Below, one piece after another: positions 7,587 through 16,117 of a stretch of DNA of 64,000 bases. The position numbers were made by a program, and so were the translations under genes. The notes under the pieces are model-generated. The model was not told the DNA's origin, did no database searches, and saw only the letters and a program-made list of their open reading frames with translations. This stretch comes from Bernardetia sp. (GTDB lineage: Bacteria; Bacteroidota; Bacteroidia; Cytophagales; Bernardetiaceae). Position 1 is the stretch's first letter. Every line of letters begins with the position of its first letter. The stretch is from the NCBI GenBank assembly GCA_020630575.1, contig JAHDBD010000006.1:1-64000 (forward strand), given 5' to 3'.

Positions 7587-7955
7587 TTAATTAAATATAA
7601 ATGATTTATTACTTGTTGTTCCACCAAATGGTGTTGCAGTTATATTAATAACTGCAATGTCCTTCTCATTACCTTGCATAAAAAGAATATCAACATCCCA
7701 AGATGCTAAAAATTCATTCGAAAAACAGTTTTTAGAAATAGCTTCCCTAAGTTCTGCTATAATTTTTTGTTCTGACGAATTCATTTCCCATATTAGCTTT
7801 GAAGCTTGGAAACCAAAATCATTATTTCCCAAAACATCTGTATTATCCGTAGTCAATAAAATTTCAACTTCACTAAAGAATAGGTCAATTGTATTATCCA
7901 AAATAGGTTGGTCTATGAAATCCTTTTCGTTTATATTAAGTGTATTGAAATCCAT
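7587..7955 (-). CDS. Baseplate wedge protein, gp25/GPW-like
   Basis: 122 residues, the usual size for the gp25/GPW family. The pattern of the family is visible: a helix, then LLTTDNTDVLGNNDFGFQAS (the 'T..g.r...peFG' element, about residues 34-53), a second helix and a terminal strand with IAVINITATPFG. In T4, gp25 joins gp6 and gp53 at the wedge. It is flanked by a large tail protein and the gp6-like gene with 2-4 nt gaps. Confidence 0.8.
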   Translation of the reverse strand: MDFNTLNINEKDFIDQPILDNTIDLFFSEVEILLTTDNTDVLGNNDFGFQASKLIWEMNSSEQKIIAELREAISKNCFSNEFLASWDVDILFMQGNEKDIAVINITATPFGGTTSNKSFIFN

Positions 7956-7959
7956 ATTT

Positions 7960-9459
7960 TTAAGATATTAAAACCCATATTTTATTAACCAAATCCCACT
8001 CATATCTCTTACCATCAGCAAACTCAATTATATTTTGTGTAGGGTCTATCAAATCACCTAAATATGACTTTTGAGATATAATATTTTGAAGTGTTATGTT
8101 AGTTTTTGTTGTTGATAATTCTTTAATAGTTCTATCGAATGCTAAAAAAAGTTCCTCATTAGAAATTCTAACACTAGAATTTGCTCCCGCAATATTACCT
8201 GTCAAAATCTTATTGATATTATCTTTATTACTTTTAATTTGGGTTATTAAGCTTATTAGTTCATCTTGTTTTTGTATAGTTGTAACTAACCTATCATTTT
8301 CTTGCTTAATTTTGGTAACAATATCCATAGCACTTTCAACCGTATCTGTAACCTTTTTAAGTCTTTGTAAGGCTTCCATATAAAGTTCCATTGATACTGT
8401 TGAGTAATCATTTATAGAAACTTCACTAGTCACATGATTAGTTGAACTAGAAAACTTCAAATTCATTCTGAAAGAAAAACCATTCCCACTAGTTGTTTCA
8501 GATGGTTGGTATTTTTGTAATAATGGTAACTCACCAACACCACTTGTTATACTATTGAAATCTTCTATGAATAAAATACCATACAAGTTAGTTCTCTTTT
8601 TAGTATCATCATTTTTATCATAAACATCATAATAAAGTGCTATAGCGTTGAAATTAAAATTACCCTTATCGTGTCTAGTTTCATCATCCAATATGTCTGA
8701 AAAATAAACACCACTATCTGTTAAGTCATCACCCACTTGATATTGTCTTGTAACATCATTATCATAAATTGCCTTAGCGTTATGTTCGTTTGCAGTATAT
8801 TGTGATTCCAAACCACTAGAAAATTCAGTACCACCACCAATTGGAATCAATCCACTAGGAAATGAAATGTCAGATTTTTTAAATCCTATACCTTCCATTA
8901 AACCTTTAGATGTTGGTAAATTAACAAACATTTCAACATATTCATTACCATCAGATTTAACATGATTTACCATATTAACATCACCAACAAATTTAACTAC
9001 AGGGTCATATGAGGCACTTTTAACTTCCTCTTTATATATTTTCTTACTTACACCATCTTCGATAATAGTATCACCACTATCAACCATATTCATTGCACCC
9101 AACATCCTTAGTGTTTTCCACCATGAAGCCTCAGCGTAGTTAGAAAGTGAATTATCATTTCTCACAGATTCTGAATACTGTATTAGGTTTTCCGTATAAT
9201 CTTGCATTATTTTCGGTAATACATCATTTGGGTCGGTGATATTTGGTTGTCCGACATCATTAGGATTTCTATACATCCTTTGGTTCGATGTATTCTGCCA
9301 CTTTGGTAGCTTCATAGCTACAAACTTACTTGGTGCAATTCTAACAGAACTATCACTAAATAAGTATGAAAAGTCGTTAACGGTAGACGAAAATGTATAG
9401 AAAGTACCACCATCAATTTTTAATTTTGATAGGATAGGTACACTTGTTGTAACTGACAT
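7960..9459 (-). CDS. Putative tail/baseplate structural protein, 499 aa
   Basis: No family is recognised. I chose the ATG at 9459 (MSVTTSVPILSKL) instead of the longest ORF start at 9528. It directly follows an A-rich leader and a motif shared with the next gene, and the extra 23 codons would lie in that leader. The middle is beta-rich with Gly/Ser/Asn (repeated GGGTEF, TTSGNG types), and residues about 345-415 look like a coiled coil (MEALQRLKKVTDTVESAMDI and following). The C-terminus (FADGKRYEWDLVNKIWVLIS) resembles a capping strand pair. Position between wedge genes suggests a baseplate component. Confidence 0.7.
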   Translation of the reverse strand: MSVTTSVPILSKLKIDGGTFYTFSSTVNDFSYLFSDSSVRIAPSKFVAMKLPKWQNTSNQRMYRNPNDVGQPNITDPNDVLPKIMQDYTENLIQYSESVRNDNSLSNYAEASWWKTLRMLGAMNMVDSGDTIIEDGVSKKIYKEEVKSASYDPVVKFVGDVNMVNHVKSDGNEYVEMFVNLPTSKGLMEGIGFKKSDISFPSGLIPIGGGTEFSSGLESQYTANEHNAKAIYDNDVTRQYQVGDDLTDSGVYFSDILDDETRHDKGNFNFNAIALYYDVYDKNDDTKKRTNLYGILFIEDFNSITSGVGELPLLQKYQPSETTSGNGFSFRMNLKFSSSTNHVTSEVSINDYSTVSMELYMEALQRLKKVTDTVESAMDIVTKIKQENDRLVTTIQKQDELISLITQIKSNKDNINKILTGNIAGANSSVRISNEELFLAFDRTIKELSTTKTNITLQNIISQKSYLGDLIDPTQNIIEFADGKRYEWDLVNKIWVLIS

Positions 9460-9470
9460 AAATTTTATTT

Positions 9471-9488
9471 TAATATTTTTCTTATTAT
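9471..9488 (-). promoter_or_regulatory. Candidate late promoter motif, copy 1
   Basis: Read on the minus strand, an 18-nt block ATAATAAGAAAAATATTA lies just ahead of ATG 9459. The same block with one change precedes the other large structural gene. See copy 2 at 12290-12307. Confidence 0.5.
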
Positions 9489-9514
9489 ATATATTGTTAA
9501 GAAATGAAAACGGC

Positions 9515-9556
9515 AATGAAAACGGCAATTTTCATATTTTAATTGCCGTTTTCATT
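9515..9556 (-). terminator. Strong hairpin terminator between structural genes
   Basis: 16-bp perfect stem (9515-9530 with 9541-9556), 10-nt loop, T-rich on both ends. The left arm's GAAAACGGCAAT is directly repeated at 9506-9517. It terminates the 908-residue tail gene. Confidence 0.85.
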
Positions 9557-9557
9557 T

Positions 9558-12284
9558 TTACTCTATTATCACAAAGCCATTTTTTACTAATTTTATATCC
9601 CCAAAGCTAGACTTTGATTCTAATTCTAATGTATATGAGCCACTTTCTGATATCATATTCCTATAAACTAGAGTATTTTGAATATCCACAACCTCACCAT
9701 TCAAAGCATTTCTCAAAGTCCACTTATAATCCGCACCATCTATTAAAGTTTTTGTGTCTATAAAAGCATAAAATGGTTCACCCTTATAGAATTTATCACC
9801 ACTCGAAACCTGCTTTAGACGGGTACTTTCTGAACCTCTTGCAACATCTTTAAGAATACCAAAAGTTTCATGTGATATCTCCAAATCAATCATACTACTT
9901 AAAATAAGATAATCATTATACTCAAATATATGTACATTTAGGTTATTAATATCAAATTGAGTTTTTAAAGTTGTTTTTATATCATTTAAGCTATTAAAAA
10001 CTATATTTGGTATAACTATATCATTTATTTTTAAATCACCACTAAAAGTGCTTAATTTCGGAAATATCTTTATGTGCGTGTTCTGTGACATTAAAGTGTA
10101 GATATCTTCCTTAACATTTACTATAGGATTATTCAAATTATATTCTATAATAACATCATCTATACTAAATCCCTCATCAATAGATGTTAATCTTAAAACA
10201 GGAACTTTACTTACTATATCTGATGTGGAATAGTCCTGTAATAACGCTGTAAAACGTTTCCATGTTGAATCGGTAGTACCATCACTTTTAAACTGTTTCT
10301 CGTGTATTAATTTTATAAAATCGTTATAAAAATGTTCTTTAGTTGGATAAGTTGATGGGTCATATAATAGTGAGACACTCTCCCAATTTTCTTCATGTTC
10401 AAACTCTTTTATTCTCAATTCTCTTAACCCAACATCACCATCACCGATTAAATCAACAATATAACGACCATACTCATACCCAAAATCTGTTAATACAGTT
10501 TTGTCTAATTCATTTAATGGTATATTATTGAATTGAAATGAGTTTAGTTGTAACGTTCTTAAATCGTAATTTTCTTTGTTATATCCTAAAATAAGATTCG
10601 TGTGTGTATTTCTATTAAAAGTATTTACATTCAAAGAAGAATCAAAGCAATCAATTTCGACAATTCTATTAGTATTTTCAAGTGTTGGATATGTTGACCA
10701 AAAATCAAGACCTCTCAATTCACCACCATCACTTCTATCAATTTTAGAAAGTTTGAAGTCTATATTACCCATTATTATATCAAATTCTGAATTGTTAGGA
10801 TTTATAATAGTAACACCACCATAATAATCATATAAGTAAACCATAACTTTAAATTTACCTATTTTTCTTATACCAAAAACTATTTTATTATCTGATAATG
10901 ATGATATACTATTAAGTGATGATTTATAAACAGAAACATCATCTTCTAATATTTCGAAATGCCAACGTGAATATTTTGTCGAATCAAAGGATACTGATAT
11001 AGACACTAAACCAAAATCTGAACGGTCATATCTTTCAACAAAATCATTATCATCAAATAAATCATTATAATCATCAGAATTTTTTAAATCATATTCTAAA
11101 ACTTTATCGATTTCAAAAAATGTATCATCTAAGTTAGAATCTACTGTTCCTGTAGGATATTCTCCTACATACTGTGGACTATCTGTTGTTATAAAGTGTT
11201 TATTCCTTAATAAAACTTCATGTTCATTAACTTCTATTATCTTTTGACTCAATTCGAATTCAAAAGTGTTATCAGTTTGTTCATTCAAATCAATATCATC
11301 AATCCTTTGATGATTTGTCCAAACTTTAGCATCAATACCCGCTATAGATGTATGTTCACCTATAATATCCACAATTTTTGTATTTAACGGTAAAAAGTCC
11401 TTTTCAAGAACCCTTTTCAATGCATACATCTTTATTAGTATTTCTTCGGTATCAAAAAGTACATTTATGAAATTTTGAAACCCATCAGAATCATAAGTAT
11501 TATCCCATTGATTTATTTTATAAACAAGTTGAAGTTGATTTGTTTTCTTTAGTCCTATAAGTCTTTTATCAATGTTATCTAAAACCTCTGAGTTTGTATC
11601 TGTTGTAGCATACTTATCTTCACCCTTCCATATTTCTTTTATAGATAGTAAATCACCATAACCAAAATAATGTAGTGCGGAAAGTAATGCGCTATAAGTT
11701 CCAACGTTACTAGTTAATTTAAAATAATCAATTAAAAACTCTTTTCGTTTTTCGTTCATTAACCTTTCATCAATACCATTTGCTGAATGTTCGGACTGTC
11801 TGAATGCGTTATAATAATCATTTGTTATTTTGAACTTCATATTTTGAGTTAAAATAACATACTTATTTTCTATACCAATAACTTCACACTTAACATCGAA
11901 AACATAATCAAATTGAGTACCATCTATTTTATATGAAACTCTCATTTTTGATTTAAATAACCCAACAGTATCACTAAAGATGAATAAATTCCATTTTCTT
12001 ATTTGTTTACTATTATTGTCGGACAATCTTATATCACCGTCATCAACAATATTTGCCTCATTAAAGTTTGGTGTTGTTCCATCCTTATAAGCTATTTTAA
12101 ATAAACCATCATCTACACTAACTTCAAAATCTGTTATATTTAATGAGTCGTCGAAAAGAGACACAAACGTTATATTGTTAGAGAAGTTTAGTGATGTATT
12201 ACACATTTCTATGTCTGATGAAATTTGTCTATTTGATTCATCAATATAAATTTGTATTTCTTTATTTTTTAATGTAAAAATCAT
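9558..12284 (-). CDS. Large baseplate/tail protein with C-terminal Ig/PKD-like domain
   Basis: 908 residues from the ATG at 12284 (MIFTLKNKEIQIYIDES). That start follows an A-rich leader and the motif shared with the neighbouring tail gene, so it is preferred to 12317. The N-terminal part is beta-rich. A helical block around residues 190-320 (YSALLSALHYFGYGDLLSIK ... ALKRVLEKDFLPLNTKIVDI) recalls tail/baseplate proteins of the P2 gpI type. The last about 90 residues (YAFIDTKTLIDGADYKWTLR ... SGSYTLELES) look like an Ig or PKD fold. This size and position are consistent with a wedge protein such as T4 gp7, but homology is not demonstrated. Confidence 0.7.
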   Translation of the reverse strand: MIFTLKNKEIQIYIDESNRQISSDIEMCNTSLNFSNNITFVSLFDDSLNITDFEVSVDDGLFKIAYKDGTTPNFNEANIVDDGDIRLSDNNSKQIRKWNLFIFSDTVGLFKSKMRVSYKIDGTQFDYVFDVKCEVIGIENKYVILTQNMKFKITNDYYNAFRQSEHSANGIDERLMNEKRKEFLIDYFKLTSNVGTYSALLSALHYFGYGDLLSIKEIWKGEDKYATTDTNSEVLDNIDKRLIGLKKTNQLQLVYKINQWDNTYDSDGFQNFINVLFDTEEILIKMYALKRVLEKDFLPLNTKIVDIIGEHTSIAGIDAKVWTNHQRIDDIDLNEQTDNTFEFELSQKIIEVNEHEVLLRNKHFITTDSPQYVGEYPTGTVDSNLDDTFFEIDKVLEYDLKNSDDYNDLFDDNDFVERYDRSDFGLVSISVSFDSTKYSRWHFEILEDDVSVYKSSLNSISSLSDNKIVFGIRKIGKFKVMVYLYDYYGGVTIINPNNSEFDIIMGNIDFKLSKIDRSDGGELRGLDFWSTYPTLENTNRIVEIDCFDSSLNVNTFNRNTHTNLILGYNKENYDLRTLQLNSFQFNNIPLNELDKTVLTDFGYEYGRYIVDLIGDGDVGLRELRIKEFEHEENWESVSLLYDPSTYPTKEHFYNDFIKLIHEKQFKSDGTTDSTWKRFTALLQDYSTSDIVSKVPVLRLTSIDEGFSIDDVIIEYNLNNPIVNVKEDIYTLMSQNTHIKIFPKLSTFSGDLKINDIVIPNIVFNSLNDIKTTLKTQFDINNLNVHIFEYNDYLILSSMIDLEISHETFGILKDVARGSESTRLKQVSSGDKFYKGEPFYAFIDTKTLIDGADYKWTLRNALNGEVVDIQNTLVYRNMISESGSYTLELESKSSFGDIKLVKNGFVIIE

Positions 12285-12289
12285 TTTTA

Positions 12290-12307
12290 TAATATTTTTC
12301 TTAGTAT
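12290..12307 (-). promoter_or_regulatory. Candidate late promoter motif, copy 2
   Basis: Minus-strand block ATACTAAGAAAAATATTA, 17 of 18 identical to copy 1. It is preceded by TATAAATA, the string used by T4 late promoters, and lies 5 nt before the chosen start. Confidence 0.5.
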
Positions 12308-12368
12308 ATTTATACATTAGAGTTAAATAGTAATTTTAATAAAAATTTGTTATAATGATAAAAAAATG

Positions 12369-12376
12369 TATATTTG
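12369..12376 (+). promoter_or_regulatory. Bacteroidota -7 box (TATATTTG)
   Basis: Exact TAnnTTTG match, 16 nt before ATG 12393. It starts the long plus-strand early/middle region and lies back-to-back with the minus-strand structural promoter. Confidence 0.6.
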
Positions 12377-12392
12377 TACAAAAATTAAATTT

Positions 12393-12638
12393 ATGATACC
12401 AAGTAAAATGAAAATCAAATCAGTTTTAGGATTTGAACAAAAAGATAGACTTGATATATGTGATTGGTTTATTAAACATAACATTAGTGGGTCTGTTATA
12501 AGTGGTGTTGAAGCTGTTAAGAAAGCATCTATACATTTACAAAATCAAATGGAAATGGAAATGGAAGGTCTTAAAAAGACTGAATCAATTACAAGTAGTA
12601 AAAATATTTTAGAACATTTAAAAAATCTTTTTAATTAA
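12393..12638 (+). CDS. Hypothetical protein, 81 aa
   Basis: Not recognised. The start at 12393 (MIPSKMKIKSVLGFEQKDRL) is preferred over 12366 because the latter overlaps the promoter box. Helical protein with a short Met/Glu repeat (QMEMEMEG). First gene of the plus-strand run. Confidence 0.7.
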   Translation: MIPSKMKIKSVLGFEQKDRLDICDWFIKHNISGSVISGVEAVKKASIHLQNQMEMEMEGLKKTESITSSKNILEHLKNLFN

Positions 12639-12644
12639 AAAATT

Positions 12645-13103
12645 ATGATTATAAAAAATACACTAAATAAAATAGTAGAAGAAGAATTTTTAAACTATTG
12701 TTCAAGTAGTTTATGTTATTGGCAGCATTATGATGGATTTAAAAATGATGTTTTTTATCACCTAATGTATAATAGTGATGGTATAAAATCCAATCTTTTT
12801 GATAAATTACACCCATTATTTACGGGTATTGGATTAGGATTTACAAGTATTTTAGTTTGTAAAATATTGAAAATACCAAAAATCTTCGAAAACGCTACTT
12901 TAGAAGCGGGTATAAAAAGTGATAATGAAGAGGAAGATTTCGGTTATTATAATATACTTTACTGTGTTAATGATAATGATGTAAAAGTAAATGGCGAGTC
13001 ACTAAATAAAGGTGAGGTTTATGTTTGTGATAGTGATGATATAAAAATAGAATCAAATAGTGATATTAGTTCTAATTTTATTTGGTTAGTTCTTAAAAAG
13101 TAA
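12645..13103 (+). CDS. Hypothetical protein, 152 aa
   Basis: Not recognised. The hydrophobic centre (LFTGIGLGFTSILVCKIL, about 58-75) could be a single membrane segment or a buried helix. The C-terminus is acidic and beta-rich. Cotranscribed with 12393-12638. Confidence 0.7.
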   Translation: MIIKNTLNKIVEEEFLNYCSSSLCYWQHYDGFKNDVFYHLMYNSDGIKSNLFDKLHPLFTGIGLGFTSILVCKILKIPKIFENATLEAGIKSDNEEEDFGYYNILYCVNDNDVKVNGESLNKGEVYVCDSDDIKIESNSDISSNFIWLVLKK

Positions 13104-13113
13104 TTACTTTTGG

Positions 13114-13192
13114 AAAACATCCTTAATTAGAGTTCGATTCTCTAGTGGAGATTAAAAGGCTCATCATCATTGGTGCACATTAAGGGTGTTTT
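13114..13192 (+). ncRNA. Structured RNA with a T-arm-like inner hairpin
   Basis: A 14-bp closing stem (13114-13127 with 13179-13192, one G-U) encloses a hairpin TAGAG-TTCGATT-CTCTA. The loop of this hairpin matches a tRNA T-loop. About 30 further nt contain CATCATCAT and a palindromic GTGCAC. No ORF crosses it. It could be a 3' UTR element, a riboregulator or a tRNA-mimic. Confidence 0.5.
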
Positions 13193-13213
13193 TAATAAAA
13201 ATAAATAAAAATT

Positions 13214-13399
13214 ATGAATGAACAAAAAGATTGGATTATTTTTGATTTAAGTACTAATAAAGCTATTTACGGTGCAAATGGTACTGTAAGGTTTACATCA
13301 AAAGATGTTGCTAATGAGGTAGCCAAAGAATTTGGATTCGAAAATTTCATACTAATTAATATAGTTGATGACTTGGGATTAGGTGAAATGACAAATTAA
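13214..13399 (+). CDS. Hypothetical protein, 61 aa
   Basis: Not recognised. Small protein (MNEQKDWIIFDLSTNKAIYG) following the structured RNA element. The 'FDLSTNKAIYGANGTVRFTS' pattern resembles a small beta-hairpin domain. Confidence 0.7.
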   Translation: MNEQKDWIIFDLSTNKAIYGANGTVRFTSKDVANEVAKEFGFENFILINIVDDLGLGEMTN

Positions 13400-13435
13400 A
13401 TAATAAAATAATAACGAAATTAAATATAAAATCAT

Positions 13436-14026
13436 ATGATGAAAATAAGTGAAAATGTGGAAAATCCATTAGATGCAACAGATAAGAAATTATTAAAGAA
13501 TTTAAGAGATAAGGAATATAATATTATAATGCTGAGAAATTCTTTAATAATTAGAACAGCACAAATGATTGTTAATAATTTTAATGAACCATTCTTATCT
13601 TTTAAATTTGGTGAGGGTAATGATTTATCTGTTAGATTAATAGGAAATCCAAACCAACCAACCATTGTATTTAAAGATAATGATAATAACTTTTACACAT
13701 TATCCATATTTGTTAAAAACTTTAAAATGTTCTTTTCAAATAGTTTTGGTAGCGGTAATATTTTAGCAATGTTTGATGTTAATACAATAAAATATGATGA
13801 TGGTATTGAAGAACTTAAACATTTTTTGGCTAACGATTTTAAAGATGTGCAAAAATGTAAAGTGAATGTTTTACAACACGAAAATGGAATGTATTTTTCT
13901 CATTTTGATTCATATGGTCACGTATTTTGGTCAGAAACAAATCCTAGATTATTCTTTGATACTAAGATGTCTGAGGTATATAATGAAAAGTTAACAAGTA
14001 TGGGGTTTAATACTAAAATAGGTTAG
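13436..14026 (+). CDS. Hypothetical protein, 196 aa
   Basis: Not recognised. Soluble mixed alpha/beta protein. The central part (PTIVFKDNDNNFYTLSIFVK) is beta-rich. Two tandem ATG codons (13436, 13439) make the exact start uncertain by one codon. It ends in TAG 2 nt before the next ATG, which shows TAG is a normal stop here. Confidence 0.75.
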   Translation: MMKISENVENPLDATDKKLLKNLRDKEYNIIMLRNSLIIRTAQMIVNNFNEPFLSFKFGEGNDLSVRLIGNPNQPTIVFKDNDNNFYTLSIFVKNFKMFFSNSFGSGNILAMFDVNTIKYDDGIEELKHFLANDFKDVQKCKVNVLQHENGMYFSHFDSYGHVFWSETNPRLFFDTKMSEVYNEKLTSMGFNTKIG

Positions 14027-14028
14027 TT

Positions 14029-14757
14029 ATGATTTTTTTAGCATATCACGATAAAAGTGTAATAAGACCTATTGGTGATAATTTAAAGTATATTTGTACA
14101 AGGTATTCGGAACTTAATCATGAACTTTATTCTGAACTATCAGCGGTATCTACTATTTTAGAACATTATAGTGGATGTGAAAATAACTTTGGTTTAATGC
14201 ATTATCGAAGAATGTTTTTTACAGATTTAGCGCAAGAACTTCTAAAGGGAAGTGAATTTACGTATGAATATGGTAAGAGGTCAAGACCTGTTATAAAAAT
14301 GACAGACGATAATTTCAAAAAAGTGACAAACAATTTTAAACTAGAATTGGGTGAAAGTGATATAATCGTATTGGAAAAATTCAAAAAATCTAAGAAATAT
14401 CCATTAAAATCACTAGTTGAAATTGGATGGATTCATGAGGATATAGAGAGAGAGTTTTGGAAATATTTAAAAACAATATTTACAGATAATCATTATGAAC
14501 AATGGTATAACCAAATAAACAATTCATATACACACTATTGCAATAATATTATGTATTCAAATAAGAAGAATTTCTTTTTATATTGGTCATACTGTTTAAA
14601 TGTGATAACAGGGTTTCATAAACACATAAAGGATGTGAAAAAAGAAGATAAACTAACACCTAGAGTTTTTGGTTATTTTGCTGAATATATTATGAAACCA
14701 ATAATAAATGATTTGGGTTTCAATGTTAAAACACAAAAGTCGATATGTTTAAAATAA
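14029..14757 (+). CDS. DUF4422-type glycosyltransferase-like protein
   Basis: 242 residues. The succession YSELNHELYSELSAVSTILE, then FGLMHYRRMFF (residues 54-64), a late YSNKKNFFLYWSYCLNVI and the PRVFGYFAEYIMKP motif match the DUF4422 family. That family is found in capsule and exopolysaccharide clusters and thought to transfer sugars. In a phage it could decorate DNA bases or alter surface sugars. It lies five genes before... within the same run as the dCMP-type synthase (16118-16906) and another glycosyltransferase (20105-20905), which is compatible with glycosylated hydroxymethylcytosine. That role is inference. Confidence 0.7.
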   Translation: MIFLAYHDKSVIRPIGDNLKYICTRYSELNHELYSELSAVSTILEHYSGCENNFGLMHYRRMFFTDLAQELLKGSEFTYEYGKRSRPVIKMTDDNFKKVTNNFKLELGESDIIVLEKFKKSKKYPLKSLVEIGWIHEDIEREFWKYLKTIFTDNHYEQWYNQINNSYTHYCNNIMYSNKKNFFLYWSYCLNVITGFHKHIKDVKKEDKLTPRVFGYFAEYIMKPIINDLGFNVKTQKSICLK

Positions 14758-15065
14758 ATGAGTTTTTACAAGGAAATGGAATTCCCGATAAGGTTGTTTA
14801 TGAAAGAAAAAAGTTATTTTGTAAAGTTCCTGTAACTGTATATGGTATATTGGTAGATTTTTTAGAGTTTATTGACTTTACACCATGGATAAAATTTGAT
14901 AAGAATGATTTGAACACATATCCCAAAAATGCGGGTAGATACTTGATATATAGAAAAAAGTGTGATAAAACACACTTCGAACAATGGAATGGTACAGGGT
15001 GGTCATCATCAATGAATGATTGCACACACTACAAAAAAGTTAAAAGACCTAGAATAGATGAATAG
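14745..15065 (+). CDS. DUF551-like hypothetical protein
   Basis: 106 residues. FIDFTPWIKFDKNDLNTYPK followed by NAGRYLIYRKKC, a Trp-rich segment and a terminal HYKKVKRP recalls the DUF551 phage family ('W..~~d.lP..g.~vlv~~~...~~h~~pl'). No function is known for it. Overlaps its neighbours by 13 and 8 nt. Confidence 0.55.
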   Translation: MFKINEFLQGNGIPDKVVYERKKLFCKVPVTVYGILVDFLEFIDFTPWIKFDKNDLNTYPKNAGRYLIYRKKCDKTHFEQWNGTGWSSSMNDCTHYKKVKRPRIDE

Positions 15066-15534
15066 AGATACACATATAGACGTAGACAGTTTTATTGATA
15101 AGAAAATTACAAAAAAGGGTGAAATGCCAAATGGTGATGATATTTACATTATTACAGAAAAGTCTATTCAGAAAATAAAAGAAAAATTAAAAGAAGGTGA
15201 TAGAAAACCTTGTATTAAGCAGTCCGTTGTTGCTGTTATTATGAAAGATGGTATTGTTATTTCTAACGGTTCTAATCATATAGACTCAAATGTTTCAGAA
15301 TGTCCAAGAATGGGTATGGAGACAGGTAAAGGTTATGAGTTGTGTAAGTCGGTTTGTAATCAATTTAATCATGCTGAGGTTGATGCTTGTATTAAGGGTG
15401 GTTCAAGATGTAAAGGTGCAGACCTTTATCTTTTCGGTCATATTTATATTTGTGAAGACTGTGCTAGAGTATGTAGAGAATATGGGATAATAAACGTTCA
15501 TATTGTGAGTACTAATGAAAAAATTGTTTTATAA
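15058..15534 (+). CDS. Cytidine/dCMP deaminase-like protein
   Basis: 158 residues. The zinc-binding deaminase signature is visible as HAE (H105-A106-E107) followed by CEDC (C132 and C135), where Glu107 would be the proton shuttle. The usual Pro before the first Cys is replaced by Ile (YICEDC). Family members convert dCMP to dUMP or act on cytidine. The next genes are a dNMP kinase-like protein and a thymidylate-synthase homologue, so a deoxynucleotide role is likely. Substrate cannot be read from sequence. It overlaps the next ATG by one base (TAATG). Confidence 0.7.
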   Translation: MNRDTHIDVDSFIDKKITKKGEMPNGDDIYIITEKSIQKIKEKLKEGDRKPCIKQSVVAVIMKDGIVISNGSNHIDSNVSECPRMGMETGKGYELCKSVCNQFNHAEVDACIKGGSRCKGADLYLFGHIYICEDCARVCREYGIINVHIVSTNEKIVL

Positions 15535-16112
15535 TGAAAACAAATTTAATTGTATTTGAGGGTGTTCATGGTGTTGGTAAAACAACCCTTTTAAATGAAT
15601 TAGGTTCTGAAAAAGGTGTTTTAAATCTTTATGGTGATACATCAATTTGGGATAATATTAAATCGGAATCCAATTTGGAAAGTAAAGATTTATATTTATA
15701 TCAATTTGCTACAGGGGTAAAACAAAAATTACACTTTTTGAAAATAATATCAGAAACAGAAAAATATCACACAATATTAATTGATAGGTGGTATATGAGT
15801 TCACTTTTTTGGGGTGGTGAGAAGCTACACACAATGTTTGATGATATCACATCATTTATTGAAGAAATTGAGTGTGAACTTTCAAAAACTTTTAATTATC
15901 ATACATTAGTATTCAACACATCAATAGATAATATTAATGATTTGGATTATAATTCTATATTGAATATATCGGAATTAGAGTATATAAATCACATTTCAGA
16001 CACAATTAAAAAAATAGGTTATAATAAAGTTACTGAAATTTTCTTAAAAAAGAATGGATTAATCTTTGATATAAAAGAGCAATTTATTAATTTTGTGGAA
16101 AATAAACAATAA
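15534..16112 (+). CDS. Deoxynucleoside/thymidylate kinase-like P-loop protein
   Basis: 192 residues, the usual size for dTMP kinase or dNK-type enzymes. It shows a Walker A motif GVHGVGKTT (10-18), where 'EGxxGxGKTT' is typical of thymidylate kinases, and a DRW motif (D84-R85) in ILIDRWYMSSLFW matching the DRY/DRF substrate loop. It probably phosphorylates dTMP or a modified dNMP to supply DNA synthesis. It sits between the deaminase-like gene and the dCMP-type synthase. Confidence 0.75.
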   Translation: MKTNLIVFEGVHGVGKTTLLNELGSEKGVLNLYGDTSIWDNIKSESNLESKDLYLYQFATGVKQKLHFLKIISETEKYHTILIDRWYMSSLFWGGEKLHTMFDDITSFIEEIECELSKTFNYHTLVFNTSIDNINDLDYNSILNISELEYINHISDTIKKIGYNKVTEIFLKKNGLIFDIKEQFINFVENKQ

Positions 16113-16117
16113 AATAA

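Noticed and set aside
9558..12284. Several 60-90 residue plus-strand ORFs opposite the large tail gene
   Set aside because: They are shadows with His/Ser/Leu-rich composition typical of antisense frames and have no starts or leaders.
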